The notes: generated by a model not told the origin, from the letters alone. Positions 28,377-37,267 are shown, counted from the stretch's first letter. The stretch: DNA of 50,685 nucleotides from Methylocystis suflitae (GCF_024448135.1 NZ_JAMRYX010000023.1:1-50685), one strand, 5' to 3'. Translations and numbers: made by a program.

Positions 28377-29989
28377 AGTTCACGCCCTGGCCCAAAGTCT
28401 TTGCCCGCAGATATCGCGACAAAGGCTATTGGCGCGGCGAGCCGCTGACCGAAATTTTGCGATATACACGCCAGCATCGTCCCGACGGAGTCGCGCTGAT
28501 TTGCGGCGATCGACATCTCACCTACGCTCAGCTTGACGCCAAGTCGTCGCGACTGGCGTCGAGCCTTGGACGGCGCGGAATCGCGCAAGGCGATACGGCG
28601 CTGGTGCAACTCCCCAACATCGCCGAGTTTTACATCGTCTTTTTTGCGCTGCTCAAAATGGGCGTGGCGCCGGTCAACGCGCTGTTCAGCCACGACAGGT
28701 TGGAGATGACCGCCTATACGCAACAGCTTCGGCCCAAGCTTCTGATCGCGTCTGCCGAACATCGGCTCTTCGCGGATGACGTCTATGTCACAGGCTTACG
28801 GCGCTTCGCGCCGACATTAAGCGTCATCGCGATCCACGGGCGAATTGGATATGCTGAAAATCTTGAGTCGCTGTGGGAGTGTGACTTAGACGGCGCGGCG
28901 GACGAACCGCGCCCTTCTGCGGCGGATCAGGTGGCGTTTTTCCAGTTGTCGGGCGGCAGCACCGGCGTTCCCAAACTTATTCCGCGCACCCATGACGATT
29001 ACTACTATAGCGTGCGGCGAAGCGCGGAAATCTGCCGCCTCACATCCGAGAGCCGCTATCTGTGCGCGCTTCCGGCGCCCCATAATTTTCCACTGAGTTC
29101 GCCCGGCGCGCTCGGCGTCTTTCACGCCGGCGGAACGGTGGTGATGGCGCGAAATCCGAGCGCGGATCTCTGCTTCGACCTCATTCGCCGTCACAAGGTG
29201 AATTTCACGGCCGTCGTGCCGACGATTGCTTCGTTATGGCTTGACGCCGCCGCCAACGACTCTCGCGAAGCGCCGAATCTCACAATGATGCAGGTCGGCG
29301 GCGCGCGACTCAGCGAGACGGTCGCCCGCCGAATTGGCGTGACCTTCCGCTGTCGGCTGCAGCAGGTTTTTGGCATGGCTGAAGGCTTGGTGAACTACAC
29401 GGGTCTTGACGACGATCCCGAGCACATTTTTACGACTCAAGGGCGGCCAATGAGTCCCGATGATGAGCTGAAAGTCATCGATGCAGATGGGAAAGAGGTC
29501 ACCGCAGGCGAAGTCGGAGAGCTGCTGACTCGCGGTCCGTACACGATCCGCGGCTATTATCGCTCCCCAGAACATAACGCTCGCGCCTTCGATGAAGACG
29601 GATTCTATCACACGGGCGATCTCGTCGAGATGACGGCGGACGGATATGTGAGAGTCGTCGGCCGCAAAAAGGATCAGATCAACCGCGGCGGCGAGAAGAT
29701 TCCTGCCGAGGAGATCGAAAATTTGCTGCTGCAGCACCGGGCGGTTGTTCACGCGGCGCTCATTTCCATGCCCGATTCCCTGATGGGAGAGAGAAGCTGC
29801 GCTTACATTGTCGCGAACGACGCCGCGCTAAAGCCGATCGCTTTGCGAAAGCATCTGCGCAGCCAGGGAATTGCGGAATTCAAGCTCCCCGATCGCTTTG
29901 AATTCATCGATCAGATGCCGCTTACCGCCTTCGGCAAGGTCGACAAGCAAACGCTGCGCGACGACATCCAGGCAAAGCTCAACGTCTAA
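28367..29989 (+). CDS. entE: 2,3-dihydroxybenzoate-AMP ligase
   Basis: A 540-residue stand-alone adenylation enzyme, the size of DhbE/EntE. It activates DHB as the acyl-adenylate and loads it onto the aryl carrier of the EntB homologue. Features are the N-terminal F-T-P-W-P, the P-loop [10 protein letters not shown] near 208, the aryl-acid pocket region [11 protein letters not shown] with the Asn expected for DHB/salicylate enzymes, YHTGDLV, and the catalytic Lys in A-F-G-K-V-D-K near the C-terminus. The ATG at 28367 aligns with the family N-terminus and lies inside the end of entC. Confidence 0.95.
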   Translation: MPIEFTPWPKVFARRYRDKGYWRGEPLTEILRYTRQHRPDGVALICGDRHLTYAQLDAKSSRLASSLGRRGIAQGDTALVQLPNIAEFYIVFFALLKMGVAPVNALFSHDRLEMTAYTQQLRPKLLIASAEHRLFADDVYVTGLRRFAPTLSVIAIHGRIGYAENLESLWECDLDGAADEPRPSAADQVAFFQLSGGSTGVPKLIPRTHDDYYYSVRRSAEICRLTSESRYLCALPAPHNFPLSSPGALGVFHAGGTVVMARNPSADLCFDLIRRHKVNFTAVVPTIASLWLDAAANDSREAPNLTMMQVGGARLSETVARRIGVTFRCRLQQVFGMAEGLVNYTGLDDDPEHIFTTQGRPMSPDDELKVIDADGKEVTAGEVGELLTRGPYTIRGYYRSPEHNARAFDEDGFYHTGDLVEMTADGYVRVVGRKKDQINRGGEKIPAEEIENLLLQHRAVVHAALISMPDSLMGERSCAYIVANDAALKPIALRKHLRSQGIAEFKLPDRFEFIDQMPLTAFGKVDKQTLRDDIQAKLNV

Positions 29990-30008
29990 AAGCAAACAGG
30001 AACTGACC

Positions 30009-30896
30009 ATGGCCATACAATCCCTCGCATCCTACCCAATGCCGGGCCCGGACTCCTTCCGAACAAACAAAGTCAATTGGAGGTTTGCGCCCGAGCGCGC
30101 GGCGCTGCTGATCCATGACATGCAAGACTATTTCGTGGGCTTCTATGGCGAAGAAAGTCCACTTGTCGATCAGCTCATCTCAAATATTCGAAGGCTGCGC
30201 GCCTTTTTCACGGCCCACGGCGCCCCGGTGATCTATACGGCGCAGCCCATTGAACAGAGCGATGAAGATCGAGGCTTGCTGAATGATATGTGGGGATCTG
30301 GTCTGAACGCCCAACCACACAGACGCAAAATTGTTGAGCCTCTATTGCCGGACGCAGGCGATACAGTGCTGACGAAGTGGCGCTACAGCGCCTTCAAGCG
30401 TTCGCCATTGGCCGAGATGATGAAGGAGATGGGCAGAGATCAACTGGCGATCTGCGGCGTCTACGGCCACATCGGATGCCTGACGACGGCGCTCGACGCG
30501 TTCATGCATGACATCAAGCCTTTCATGATCGCCGACGCCATCGGCGATTTTTCGCTCGAAGATCATCTCATGACGTTGAACTATGTCGCCGGACGCTGCG
30601 GCATGGTGGTCGGCGTGGACGACGTGCTCGCCGCGCGAAACGCACATTCTGCTCCGCTGACCAGAGAAGACCTCAAGAAGCAGCTCTTGTCGGCGCTCGA
30701 CGTCGAGGAGTCAGAATTCGACCCCGATGAAAACCTTATCGATTACGGCCTCGACTCAGTGCGAGTCATGATGCTGGTCACCGAATGGCGCAAGCTCGGC
30801 ATAGAAGTGGGCTTTGACGAGCTGGCGAAAAAGCCGACCTTGAACGGCTGGTGGGACATCGTCGATCGCCGGCTCGCCGCGGCCGTCTCCGCGTGA
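30009..30896 (+). CDS. entB: Isochorismatase with C-terminal aryl carrier domain
   Basis: A bifunctional protein of 295 residues. The isochorismatase domain (1-210) converts isochorismate to 2,3-dihydro-DHB and pyruvate; it shows the catalytic Asp in HDMQDYF (about 36), Lys in L-T-K-W-R-Y-S-A-F (about 120) and the Cys-containing G-V-Y-G-H-I-G-C (about 155). The C-terminal aryl carrier (215-295) has D-Y-G-L-D-S-V-R with the Ser near 247 for phosphopantetheine. Thus it supplies both DHB precursor and the carrier read by C1 of the NRPS. The ATG at 30009 follows CAGGAAC. Its stop overlaps the next start (TGATG). Confidence 0.95.
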   Translation: MAIQSLASYPMPGPDSFRTNKVNWRFAPERAALLIHDMQDYFVGFYGEESPLVDQLISNIRRLRAFFTAHGAPVIYTAQPIEQSDEDRGLLNDMWGSGLNAQPHRRKIVEPLLPDAGDTVLTKWRYSAFKRSPLAEMMKEMGRDQLAICGVYGHIGCLTTALDAFMHDIKPFMIADAIGDFSLEDHLMTLNYVAGRCGMVVGVDDVLAARNAHSAPLTREDLKKQLLSALDVEESEFDPDENLIDYGLDSVRVMMLVTEWRKLGIEVGFDELAKKPTLNGWWDIVDRRLAAAVSA

Positions 30897-31660
30897 TGTC
30901 TCGGCGGTTGCGAATGGATTTTTCAGGAAAGCGGATCTGGGTCACGGGCGCGGGCCAGGGAATTGGCTATGCGACGGCCGCCCAATTCGCGGCGCTCGGC
31001 GGCGACCTTGTCGGGCTTGACAAGACATTTGCGGCCTCAAGCTATCCTTTCACGACCGTGCGCCTCGACGTCAGCGATCGCGATCAGGTGCAAGAGACCT
31101 GCCGAGCCTTGCTGAAAGAGCGTCCGAGATTGGATGTGCTGGTAAGCGCTGCAGGCGTGCTGCGCCTCGGTCGGACGGAAGAGTTGAGCTTTGATGATTG
31201 GTCGGCGTGTATGAACGTCAACGCGTCCGGCCCGTTCCACCTGTTTCAGCAGACCATCCCGCAGTTCAAACGGCAGCGCTCGGGCGCCATCGTCAGCGTC
31301 GGCTCCAACGCCGCGCATACGCCGCGCATGCTGATGAGCGCCTATTGCGCCTCGAAGGCGGCGCTGACAAGCCTGACGCAATGCGTGGGCTTGGAGCTCG
31401 CGCCTTATGGCGTGAGGTGCAATCTCGTTTCCCCCGGCTCCACGGACACCGCCATGCAGCGGTCCATGTGGCGTTCGGCAGACGCAGAGAAGCAAGTGAT
31501 CGCCGGAGACCTCGGGTCCTTCAAATTGGGAATTCCGCTGGGAAAAATCGCCGCCCCAGAGGAGATCGCAAGCGCCGTCGTGTTTCTTGCGTCGGATCTC
31601 GCCAGCCATATCTCGCTTCAGGACCTTGTCGTGGATGGCGGCGCGACGCTTGCTGCTTAA
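30896..31660 (+). CDS. entA: 2,3-dihydro-2,3-dihydroxybenzoate dehydrogenase
   Basis: An NAD-dependent short-chain dehydrogenase that oxidises 2,3-dihydro-DHB to DHB. It has the Rossmann motif TGAGQGIG, the structural S-A-A-G (V-S-A-A-G-V-L), and the active-site Ser (V-S-V-G-S-N) with the YCASK Tyr/Lys pair. The start at 30896 overlaps the entB stop; an alternative ATG at 30914 (MDFSGKRIW) aligns exactly with the start of Escherichia coli EntA and would give 248 residues, the same length. It is the last gene of the siderophore operon. Confidence 0.94.
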   Translation: MSRRLRMDFSGKRIWVTGAGQGIGYATAAQFAALGGDLVGLDKTFAASSYPFTTVRLDVSDRDQVQETCRALLKERPRLDVLVSAAGVLRLGRTEELSFDDWSACMNVNASGPFHLFQQTIPQFKRQRSGAIVSVGSNAAHTPRMLMSAYCASKAALTSLTQCVGLELAPYGVRCNLVSPGSTDTAMQRSMWRSADAEKQVIAGDLGSFKLGIPLGKIAAPEEIASAVVFLASDLASHISLQDLVVDGGATLAA

Positions 31661-31932
31661 CGGCTGAGACGCGTGCGCGGCCGGGCCTGCCCCGGATCAG
31701 TTCGAGCCGACTTCCGAGAAGCGACGAACGCGTAAGAGACGAGGCGGCGCGTCGCGCTCGACGGACCCGACGATCGCGTCGAAGATCGACATCCTTTGCC
31801 GCGCGCAGAATTGACCGCGCCGCGCGGCGCCTCGAGCGTTGGCCTTTTTGGCGGGACCGCTTCGACAAGTTATAAATCACCGAGCGCGATTGCGACACTC
31901 AAGCTTCAGAGCGCCAATCCCCGGCTGGAACA
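31661..31932. other. Intergenic region after the siderophore operon
   Basis: About 270 bases without a credible gene. It must end transcription of the long operon and hold the promoter of the receptor-like channel gene. It has GC-rich self-complementary bits (for example around 31818-31832), but I find no hairpin followed by a clear T tract, so I do not call a terminator. Confidence 0.3.
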
Positions 31933-33042
31933 ATGATCAGAATCAGTCTCTTACTGTCCACGATCCTAGCCTGCTTCGCCATCGTTGCATCCAACCCCGC
32001 ATGCGCGGAAACCAGCTCTCCTCCGGCAAAAAAGATGCAGGTCGTGGTGTTGGAAAGTCCTCCGTTCGTAATGAAGACTGACCAGGGGTTTACTGGCTTT
32101 GCGATCGACCTGTGGGAGGAGAGCGCCAAACGCATGGGCTTGGAGTACGACTATCGGGAAGCATCAACCCTCCAAGAGCTTCTCGATTCAGTAACCACGG
32201 GAAAATCCGACGTCGCGGTCACCGAACTGACCATAAACGCCGAGCGGATGGAGCGAATGGATTTTTCCCAGCCCTGGTTCGATGCGGGCTTGCAGATTAT
32301 GATTCATCAAGCGCCCCCGACCGGTTTTTGGAGTTTCTTCGAGCAGCTTGAGGCGAATGGCCATCTTAGAGTGTATCTTTGGATGGGGCTCGGCGTGATC
32401 GTCGCTTCTTTTCTGCTTATGGCGCTGGATAGGCGCCTGGACCCCGAGTTTCCAGCGGAGTGGAAACAGGGTTTTTCCGAAAGTTTTTATCACGTCCTCT
32501 CGGTTCTGACGTCGGGGAAAACAAATCACAAGCTGCTGTTCGGAAGTTACGGGACGATGATCGCGGCTGTCTGGCTCGTCATGGGCGCGGGCGTTGTCGC
32601 TTACATAACGTCCTCGATCACCAGCGTCATGACTGTGAACTCACTGGAACGGCGCATATGGGTCGCTGACAAAGACAGGATCGAGGATTTAACGGATCTC
32701 AAAGGCAAGATTGTCGGCACGCTCAGCGGGAGCGTAGCGAACATGTATGTCGCGAAGGCGGGCCTGTCCGGCCGGGGGTTCAGCACCCTTGGCAATCTCG
32801 TCAAGGCGCTGGCGGAAAATCGCGTGGATGCGATTGTCGGCGACCAGCCTTCCCTCGTTTACCTCCTACATCAGCACCCTGATTTGCCTGTAATTCCCGT
32901 AGGCAAGGTCGTAAGACACGAGAAGTATGGCTTCGCCCTGAAGGCCGGGAGCCCAATCCGTCTGAAGCTCTCGAAACAGGTGATGCTCGCCTGGGAGACC
33001 GGCCTGATAGACCGTTTACGAAAAAAGTATTTTGGCGGTTGA
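31933..33042 (+). CDS. Prokaryotic ionotropic glutamate receptor-like channel
   Basis: A 369-residue membrane protein. A signal peptide (1-25, ending A-C-A-E) is followed by the first half of a type-3 solute-binding domain (about 35-130), with E-L-T-I-N-A-E-R-M-E-R-M-D-F-S-Q-P, the ligand-contact region. Then come a helix (about 147-167), a re-entrant pore-like segment (about 183-200), a second helix (about 205-235, with Y-I-T-S-S-I-T-S, resembling the iGluR SYTANL gate) and the second ligand-binding half (about 245-369). This S1-pore-S2 order defines bacterial GluR0-type channels. The expected TVGYGD potassium filter is replaced by V-L-T-S-G-K-T-N, so ion selectivity is unknown. Ligand unknown, probably an amino acid. 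Confidence 0.82.
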   Translation: MIRISLLLSTILACFAIVASNPACAETSSPPAKKMQVVVLESPPFVMKTDQGFTGFAIDLWEESAKRMGLEYDYREASTLQELLDSVTTGKSDVAVTELTINAERMERMDFSQPWFDAGLQIMIHQAPPTGFWSFFEQLEANGHLRVYLWMGLGVIVASFLLMALDRRLDPEFPAEWKQGFSESFYHVLSVLTSGKTNHKLLFGSYGTMIAAVWLVMGAGVVAYITSSITSVMTVNSLERRIWVADKDRIEDLTDLKGKIVGTLSGSVANMYVAKAGLSGRGFSTLGNLVKALAENRVDAIVGDQPSLVYLLHQHPDLPVIPVGKVVRHEKYGFALKAGSPIRLKLSKQVMLAWETGLIDRLRKKYFGG

Positions 33043-33112
33043 GAGCGCACGAAACGCGTGGCGCAATTGCGAATTAGGAGATAGCTTATCGCTGATAACT
33101 ACAGGAGAAGTT

Positions 33113-33331
33113 ATGGCACACTTTCGGATTTTGGTGACTGCGGCTACACTTGGTCTTGGTTTTGCTTTCGCGCCTACAGCATCGAACGCCATGCCGGCCG
33201 CCGCGGTGAATGCTGCGGTTCAGGCTCCGATCGAGAAAGTTTATGGGGGATGTGGCGTTTACGGACACCGTGGCCCATATGGCGGTTGCCGGGCCGGCGG
33301 GCAGGCTGGTGGATGGCGCTATCGCCGGTAA
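33113..33331 (+). CDS. Small secreted GCG-type peptide (72 aa)
   Basis: A 72-residue pre-protein with a clear signal peptide (1-26, cleavage near S-N-A-M) and a Gly/Arg/Tyr-rich mature tail containing Y-G-G-C-G-V-Y-G-H-R-G-P-Y-G-G-C-R. Two cysteines in G-C-G ... G-G-C-R are characteristic of small exported proteins common in Hyphomicrobiales (the GCG-prefix group); their function is unknown. The ATG at 33113 follows ACAGGAGAAG. It lies 70 bases after the channel gene and ahead of a terminator-like hairpin. Confidence 0.7.
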   Translation: MAHFRILVTAATLGLGFAFAPTASNAMPAAAVNAAVQAPIEKVYGGCGVYGHRGPYGGCRAGGQAGGWRYRR

Positions 33332-33438
33332 GCGATCTCTCTTTACATAGCACCCCGAGGACAGAACTCCTCCAGGTGACGCACTTGAGACCTGGTTGGC
33401 GATATGCAGACTGGCTCTCAACAGTCCATTCCAAAGGA

Positions 33439-33478
33439 GGGCGCAGGCTGCTGCGCCCTTACGCTCTTTGGGTTTTTT
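33439..33478 (+). terminator. Terminator-like hairpin
   Basis: A perfect 8-bp stem (GGGCGCAG, 33439-33446; CTGCGCCC, 33451-33458) closes a GCTG loop. It is followed by TT and, 15 bases further on, a run of six T. It lies about 110 bases after the small secreted peptide gene. The T run is further from the stem than in classical intrinsic terminators. Confidence 0.5.
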
Positions 33479-33628
33479 GGAGTGGGCCTTGGGGCGCGAC
33501 GATCAGAAACCCTCGTCGCCCCGAGTTTGGAGCCGCAGATTTTGCGGCGCAAGTAGAACGGTGCCTATCGACGCGGAAGCAATGTCCGCGTATCGAGGGG
33601 GAGGGGACGACCGCTTCGAGGAATTTCC

Positions 33629-34087
33629 GTGACATCAAATACAGATCAGCCGAATACGACCGAGCTCGCCGCCGAAATCGTGGCGGCCTTCGTCTCTCGC
33701 AATTCGCTTCCCGTATCGGAGCTTCCCGCTCTGATTTTGTCCGTGGATGCGACGTTGCGTCGCCTCGCGACGGGCGCGCCGGCGACGGTGGCTTCGCCAG
33801 CGGAGCAGCCCACGCCCGCCGTCTCCATCCGCAAGTCGGTTACGGCGGATCATCTGATTTGTCTGGATGACGGGAAGCGGTTCAAATCGCTCAAGCGGCA
33901 TCTCGCGACGCTGGGGATGACGCCAGAGGAGTATCGCGCCAAGTGGGGCTTGCCCGCCGACTATCCCATGGTCGCGGCGAATTATGCGGCGCGGCGCTCG
34001 GACCTGGCGAAGAGCATGGGGCTCGGTCAATCGCGCGACAAGGCTGCACCGGCAAAGCGCGGGCGCAAGCCGAAGGGGAGCGCTTAA
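33629..34087 (+). CDS. MucR/Ros-family transcriptional regulator
   Basis: A 152-residue regulator. The C-terminal half has the Ros/MucR signature: [19 protein letters not shown], then [19 protein letters not shown] and a basic tail (K-R-G-R-K-P-K). In classical Ros proteins the zinc finger uses Cys-x2-Cys and two His; here the second Cys is Asp and the usual THH after the helix is A-T-L, so zinc binding is doubtful. Some rhizobial homologues are known to fold without zinc. The N-terminal half would mediate oligomerisation. GTG start at 33629 with GAGGAA upstream. Targets unknown; MucR proteins commonly control exopolysaccharide, motility and cell-cycle genes. Confidence 0.9.
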   Translation: MTSNTDQPNTTELAAEIVAAFVSRNSLPVSELPALILSVDATLRRLATGAPATVASPAEQPTPAVSIRKSVTADHLICLDDGKRFKSLKRHLATLGMTPEEYRAKWGLPADYPMVAANYAARRSDLAKSMGLGQSRDKAAPAKRGRKPKGSA

Positions 34088-34161
34088 ATCGGTGGAGCGG
34101 GTGGGGATCGCAGACGCATTCCCCGTCCCAGACGCTCAAGATCGACCTTATCCGCCGACTC

Positions 34162-34775
34162 CTATGAAACCGCTTCTTCCGTGCAGCGGCATTCAGCGCA
34201 TGGCTCTTTGCACCACGCGTCGCGGATTAGCCTTTTGGCTGCTTTGATCGCGAGGGCAGGGTCACTTCGATGTAAATCGAGTTTGATATGGACGCGTAGG
34301 AAAGCGGCCCAGCGAAATTCGGCGAAAGGCGCATGATCCTTCGGGCATCCGCAGTCCCGGCGCAGGTAGGCTATGAGGCTTCGGAATGGATCGTCCGCCA
34401 AGTCCTGAGCGCGCGCGGCAACTCCGAAAGGGTGTGCGGCGCGCCGCTAGAGCAAATTAAGCCGCGTTTCCGTAGCGCCATGAAAAACTGATGTGCATCG
34501 AGGCTGGACAGATCTTCGATCTGACGCACTGAAACCATGTCGACTCTCTCCTGAAGAAGCGCGAGAGCCATGTGGTGACCATCAATCAGGAAATATTGCG
34601 CGCCAGGTCCGTATACGGCAGGAAAAGGGTGAGACGCGAGAAAACGGAGTTTTTCTCCAGCCGACAAGGCGCGCCACTTCGAGCGCTTGGCGCTGACCGC
34701 CTCATATCCGACCGCAATCTGGGTCGGTCGCAGCTATGCAAGCTTGACTGAAACAGTTTTCACGGCAGCTTCCAT
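34162..34775 (-). pseudogene. ParB-like (ParBc_2) gene, decayed
   Basis: Homology runs through three reading pieces on the minus strand. From ATG 34775 the frame encodes M-E-A-A-V-K-T-V-S-V-K-L-A, then a TAG stop at 34734-34736, then continues in the same frame with R-P-T-Q-I-A-V-G-Y and Y-F-L-I-D-G-H-H-M-A, the ParB-like fold core. Near 34440-34460 the frame is lost. The adjacent frame carries the rest: A-H-P-F-G-V-A-A-R, L-A-D-D-P-F-R-S-L, and P-F-A-E-F-R-W-A-A-F-L, ending at 34162. One nonsense codon plus one frameshift argue for a genuine pseudogene. Family function is not well established. Confidence 0.82.
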
Positions 34776-35214
34776 GCTTGGCAACCGTTCTGACGCCGTT
34801 TTTGACGTGGCCACGCCCGCTCCGCGCTCACAAGGCGCTTGCTGGGGCAGGGAAAACGGTCTGGCCAACGCAAATTCCGCCGAAGAAAACGCCCAGACTG
34901 AGCGGGCGCGTTTTATCAGGAGTCCAGCTGATCCTGACTGAGGAGCGCTGTCCGCTACAATGCGGTCATTCGACGCGCGTATGCGTATCAGCCTGGCGGT
35001 TTTCCTCGGCTTATCATGAAGAGCCTCGGCGAAGCTTTGGAAAGGGCGGACGACAAGGTCACTCTAACGAGGCGGCGGGTTTCGCCTGCGCCGACGCGCG
35101 AATCGCCAGCTCAAAAGACGTCGGCGCCGAGCCGCCTGGAGAGTCTCGCATTCGAAGCGAGATTCGGCCACGGGAAGCTTTTGTCGCGCGATCGTCACTT
35201 GAGGAGCAATTGTC
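34776..35214. other. Intergenic stretch, no supported gene
   Basis: Open frames exist, but their translations are low-complexity and overlap each other on all frames; none has both a ribosome-binding site and a protein-like sequence. The last bases (GAGGAG, 35201-35206) are the ribosome-binding site of the VOC gene. Confidence 0.3.
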
Positions 35215-35622
35215 ATGATCCGCATCCGAGAAATTGACCATCTCGTGCTTCGAGTCGTGAACCTTGACGCGATGCTGAAGTTCTATTGCGATGTTCTGGG
35301 ATGCACGATTGAGCGGCGACAAGAGGCGATTGGCCTAATACAGCTGAGAGCGGGCCGCTCGCTTCTCGATCTTGTGCCGGTAGATGGCGAACTCGGCAGC
35401 GCCGGAGGCGAGGCTCCGGGGAAGGGCGGGCGGAACCTAGATCACTTCTGTTTCCGTGTTGATCCCTTTGATGAGCCCGGCATCCGCAGACATCTTGAAG
35501 CCAACGGCGTCGAAGCCGGCCCGACCCGTTTCCGTTACGGCGCCGAAGGCGACGGACCTTCTATTTATGTCACGGATCCTGAGCGAAATGTTGTCGAACT
35601 CAAGGGTCCCCAAGGACGCTAA
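35215..35622 (+). CDS. VOC-family (glyoxalase-like) metalloprotein
   Basis: A 135-residue protein of the vicinal oxygen chelate fold: I-D-H-L-V-L-R-V at the first strand carries a metal-binding His, L-D-H-F-C-F-R-V the second-half His, and V-T-D-P-E-R-N-V-V-E-L near the C-terminus the Glu ligand. Such proteins include lactoylglutathione lyases, fosfomycin-resistance proteins and extradiol dioxygenases; substrate not deducible. The strong GAGGAG site supports the ATG at 35215. Confidence 0.85.
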   Translation: MIRIREIDHLVLRVVNLDAMLKFYCDVLGCTIERRQEAIGLIQLRAGRSLLDLVPVDGELGSAGGEAPGKGGRNLDHFCFRVDPFDEPGIRRHLEANGVEAGPTRFRYGAEGDGPSIYVTDPERNVVELKGPQGR

Positions 35623-35687
35623 CTGTTCGCGGACACATCGACGCGCATGGGGCGGCTTATGATTGCTGTGCGGACGGTTATGCGTGA

Positions 35688-36212
35688 TCAGGGCTCTTGC
35701 ATCGCCACGATGAGATCCGACAAGGCGGCGCGAAGCTTGTCCGACAAAGTCAGATCGAACGAGATCTCTTTCGCGTCATAAGGGACGGCTATTGGCCCCA
35801 TCTCAATGAGTTTCGCCGACATGGTGATCAGGATTTCTCGAAGTTGTGCGTCTGCATGGATTGCGCGCGGCGACGTATTGATCACCGCAACAGGCTTGCC
35901 GGGAAATTCGACGCTCCCGACGAGCCAATCGAGTGCGTTCTTTAGAGAGCCCGGAACGCCGTGCGCGTATTCTGGCGATGCGATAACGACGCCGTCGCTT
36001 TGACCAATACTTTTGCGTAGCGCGCGAACTTCGCAGGGAAGACGTCGAGACGCCTCGGCGTGATCGAGATCAGGGTTGAAATGCGGCAGGCTTGCAAGCC
36101 CATCGTAGAGAACAAAGTCGACGAAAGGAGGCGCGAGCAAAGCCATCGCCCTTAGGGTCGCACTGTTTGAGGATGCAGTTCGCAAACTGCCGGAAATCCC
36201 CAATATTCGCAT
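35688..36212 (-). CDS. NADPH-dependent FMN reductase family protein
   Basis: A 174-residue flavodoxin-like reductase. The FMN-binding loop is G-I-S-G-S-L-R-T-A-S-S-N, followed by S-P-E-Y-A-H-G-V-P-G-S-L-K-N-A-L-D-W, the second FMN contact that is characteristic of the SsuE/YieF/ChrR group. Likely substrates are flavins, quinones or chromate; it is cytoplasmic. The ATG at 36212 has AGGAAG upstream. It follows the epimerase gene after 8 bases in the same direction, so the two form an operon. Confidence 0.88.
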   Translation of the reverse strand: MRILGISGSLRTASSNSATLRAMALLAPPFVDFVLYDGLASLPHFNPDLDHAEASRRLPCEVRALRKSIGQSDGVVIASPEYAHGVPGSLKNALDWLVGSVEFPGKPVAVINTSPRAIHADAQLREILITMSAKLIEMGPIAVPYDAKEISFDLTLSDKLRAALSDLIVAMQEP

Positions 36213-36220
36213 GACTTCCT

Positions 36221-37159
36221 CTAAACGCCGTCGACAAAAGATCGAACTGTTGCTGTGGCTCCCAGCTCGAGCGGCGTCGGGTCCGACCAAAAGCGCGACG
36301 AAAACTTTTGCGCATCGACACGGTAGGGGCGATCCCAAAGAAACCGCATCTCAGTCATTTCCCGCAATAGAGCGGAGCCCAGCCCAAGGACCGGAAGGGA
36401 TGCAAGCGGCAAGGCAAAAATACTCGGTGCGCGATCGAGCGCCCTGGCGCCAAAAGTTAGGATTTCACGCGGCGTGCGCGTGGGCGCGCAGGGGAGGTGC
36501 CAAGCGTGGCCGTAAGCGTCGTCTGGCGCGTCGAGTAGTGTGACGACTCCACGCGCGACGTCGGGAACATAAGCAAAATCATGCTGCGTGTCTGGCGGCG
36601 ACAGCAACAAGGCGCGCTTGCTTTTGGCGATTGCGCCGAAGGCGTTCGCGCCCAAATGAGATAAGGCGACGCCTGGTCCATAAAAATCTGAGGCGCGTAG
36701 AGCCGTCGCCCGGATTCGTCCGGCTTCCGCCGCCGTCATCCAGATACGGGTCGCCTCGACGCGAACGGCCGGCTTCACGCCAAAAGGAACAAAGGGCATG
36801 TCCTCGCGCAAGGGCGCGTTTTGCGGACCATACATGTAAAGATTATCGACAAACACCATGCGGGCGCGCGTCGCCTCGCAGGCGGTAACAAAATTCGTCA
36901 TCGCGCGCGGCCAGGCGACACGCCAGACCTCGCCCACATAGGGAAATCCGACCGCTACGACGATTTGTCCCGCCCCCTCAGTTGTCCGACGGACAGCCTC
37001 AGCGTCCAGGACGTCGCAAGCGATGAAACGCGCGCCTTGAGGTAAATCAGGCGGCGCGTGGCGCTGCGCGACGCGAACGGAGACGCCTTGCGCGAGAAGC
37101 CGCCGCGTCGTCTCCCGTCCCACCGGCCCGAAGCCGAAGACTGTAACATCAGAACTCAT
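36221..37159 (-). CDS. NAD-dependent epimerase/dehydratase-like protein
   Basis: A 312-residue atypical short-chain dehydrogenase. The nucleotide-binding motif reads G-F-G-P-V-G (slightly degenerate GxxGxxG), with V-D-N-L-Y-M-Y-G-P in the position of the catalytic Tyr region and A-S-D-F-Y-G-P-G further on. The family acts on NDP-sugars or nucleoside-like substrates, or as NmrA-like sensors; the substrate here is unknown. It is the first gene of the pair with the FMN reductase and is divergent from the LysR gene, suggesting control by it. Confidence 0.8.
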   Translation of the reverse strand: MSSDVTVFGFGPVGRETTRRLLAQGVSVRVAQRHAPPDLPQGARFIACDVLDAEAVRRTTEGAGQIVVAVGFPYVGEVWRVAWPRAMTNFVTACEATRARMVFVDNLYMYGPQNAPLREDMPFVPFGVKPAVRVEATRIWMTAAEAGRIRATALRASDFYGPGVALSHLGANAFGAIAKSKRALLLSPPDTQHDFAYVPDVARGVVTLLDAPDDAYGHAWHLPCAPTRTPREILTFGARALDRAPSIFALPLASLPVLGLGSALLREMTEMRFLWDRPYRVDAQKFSSRFWSDPTPLELGATATVRSFVDGV

Positions 37160-37267
37160 CTAGCTCTGCTTCGAGTCTCATTAAATTTGCGAACGGCCTC
37201 TCTAACCCTCATGTGGGCGAAGTCGTCTTGTGCGCATGAGCCTATCGCGGCGCTTTGTATATAGAAA

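Noticed and set aside
31818-31832. GC-rich self-complementary bits as a terminator for the siderophore operon
   Set aside because: No T tract follows at the right distance, so an intrinsic terminator cannot be supported.
35016-35237. A 73-codon frame overlapping the VOC gene start
   Set aside because: No good ribosome-binding site, low-complexity sequence, and it overlaps a well-supported gene.
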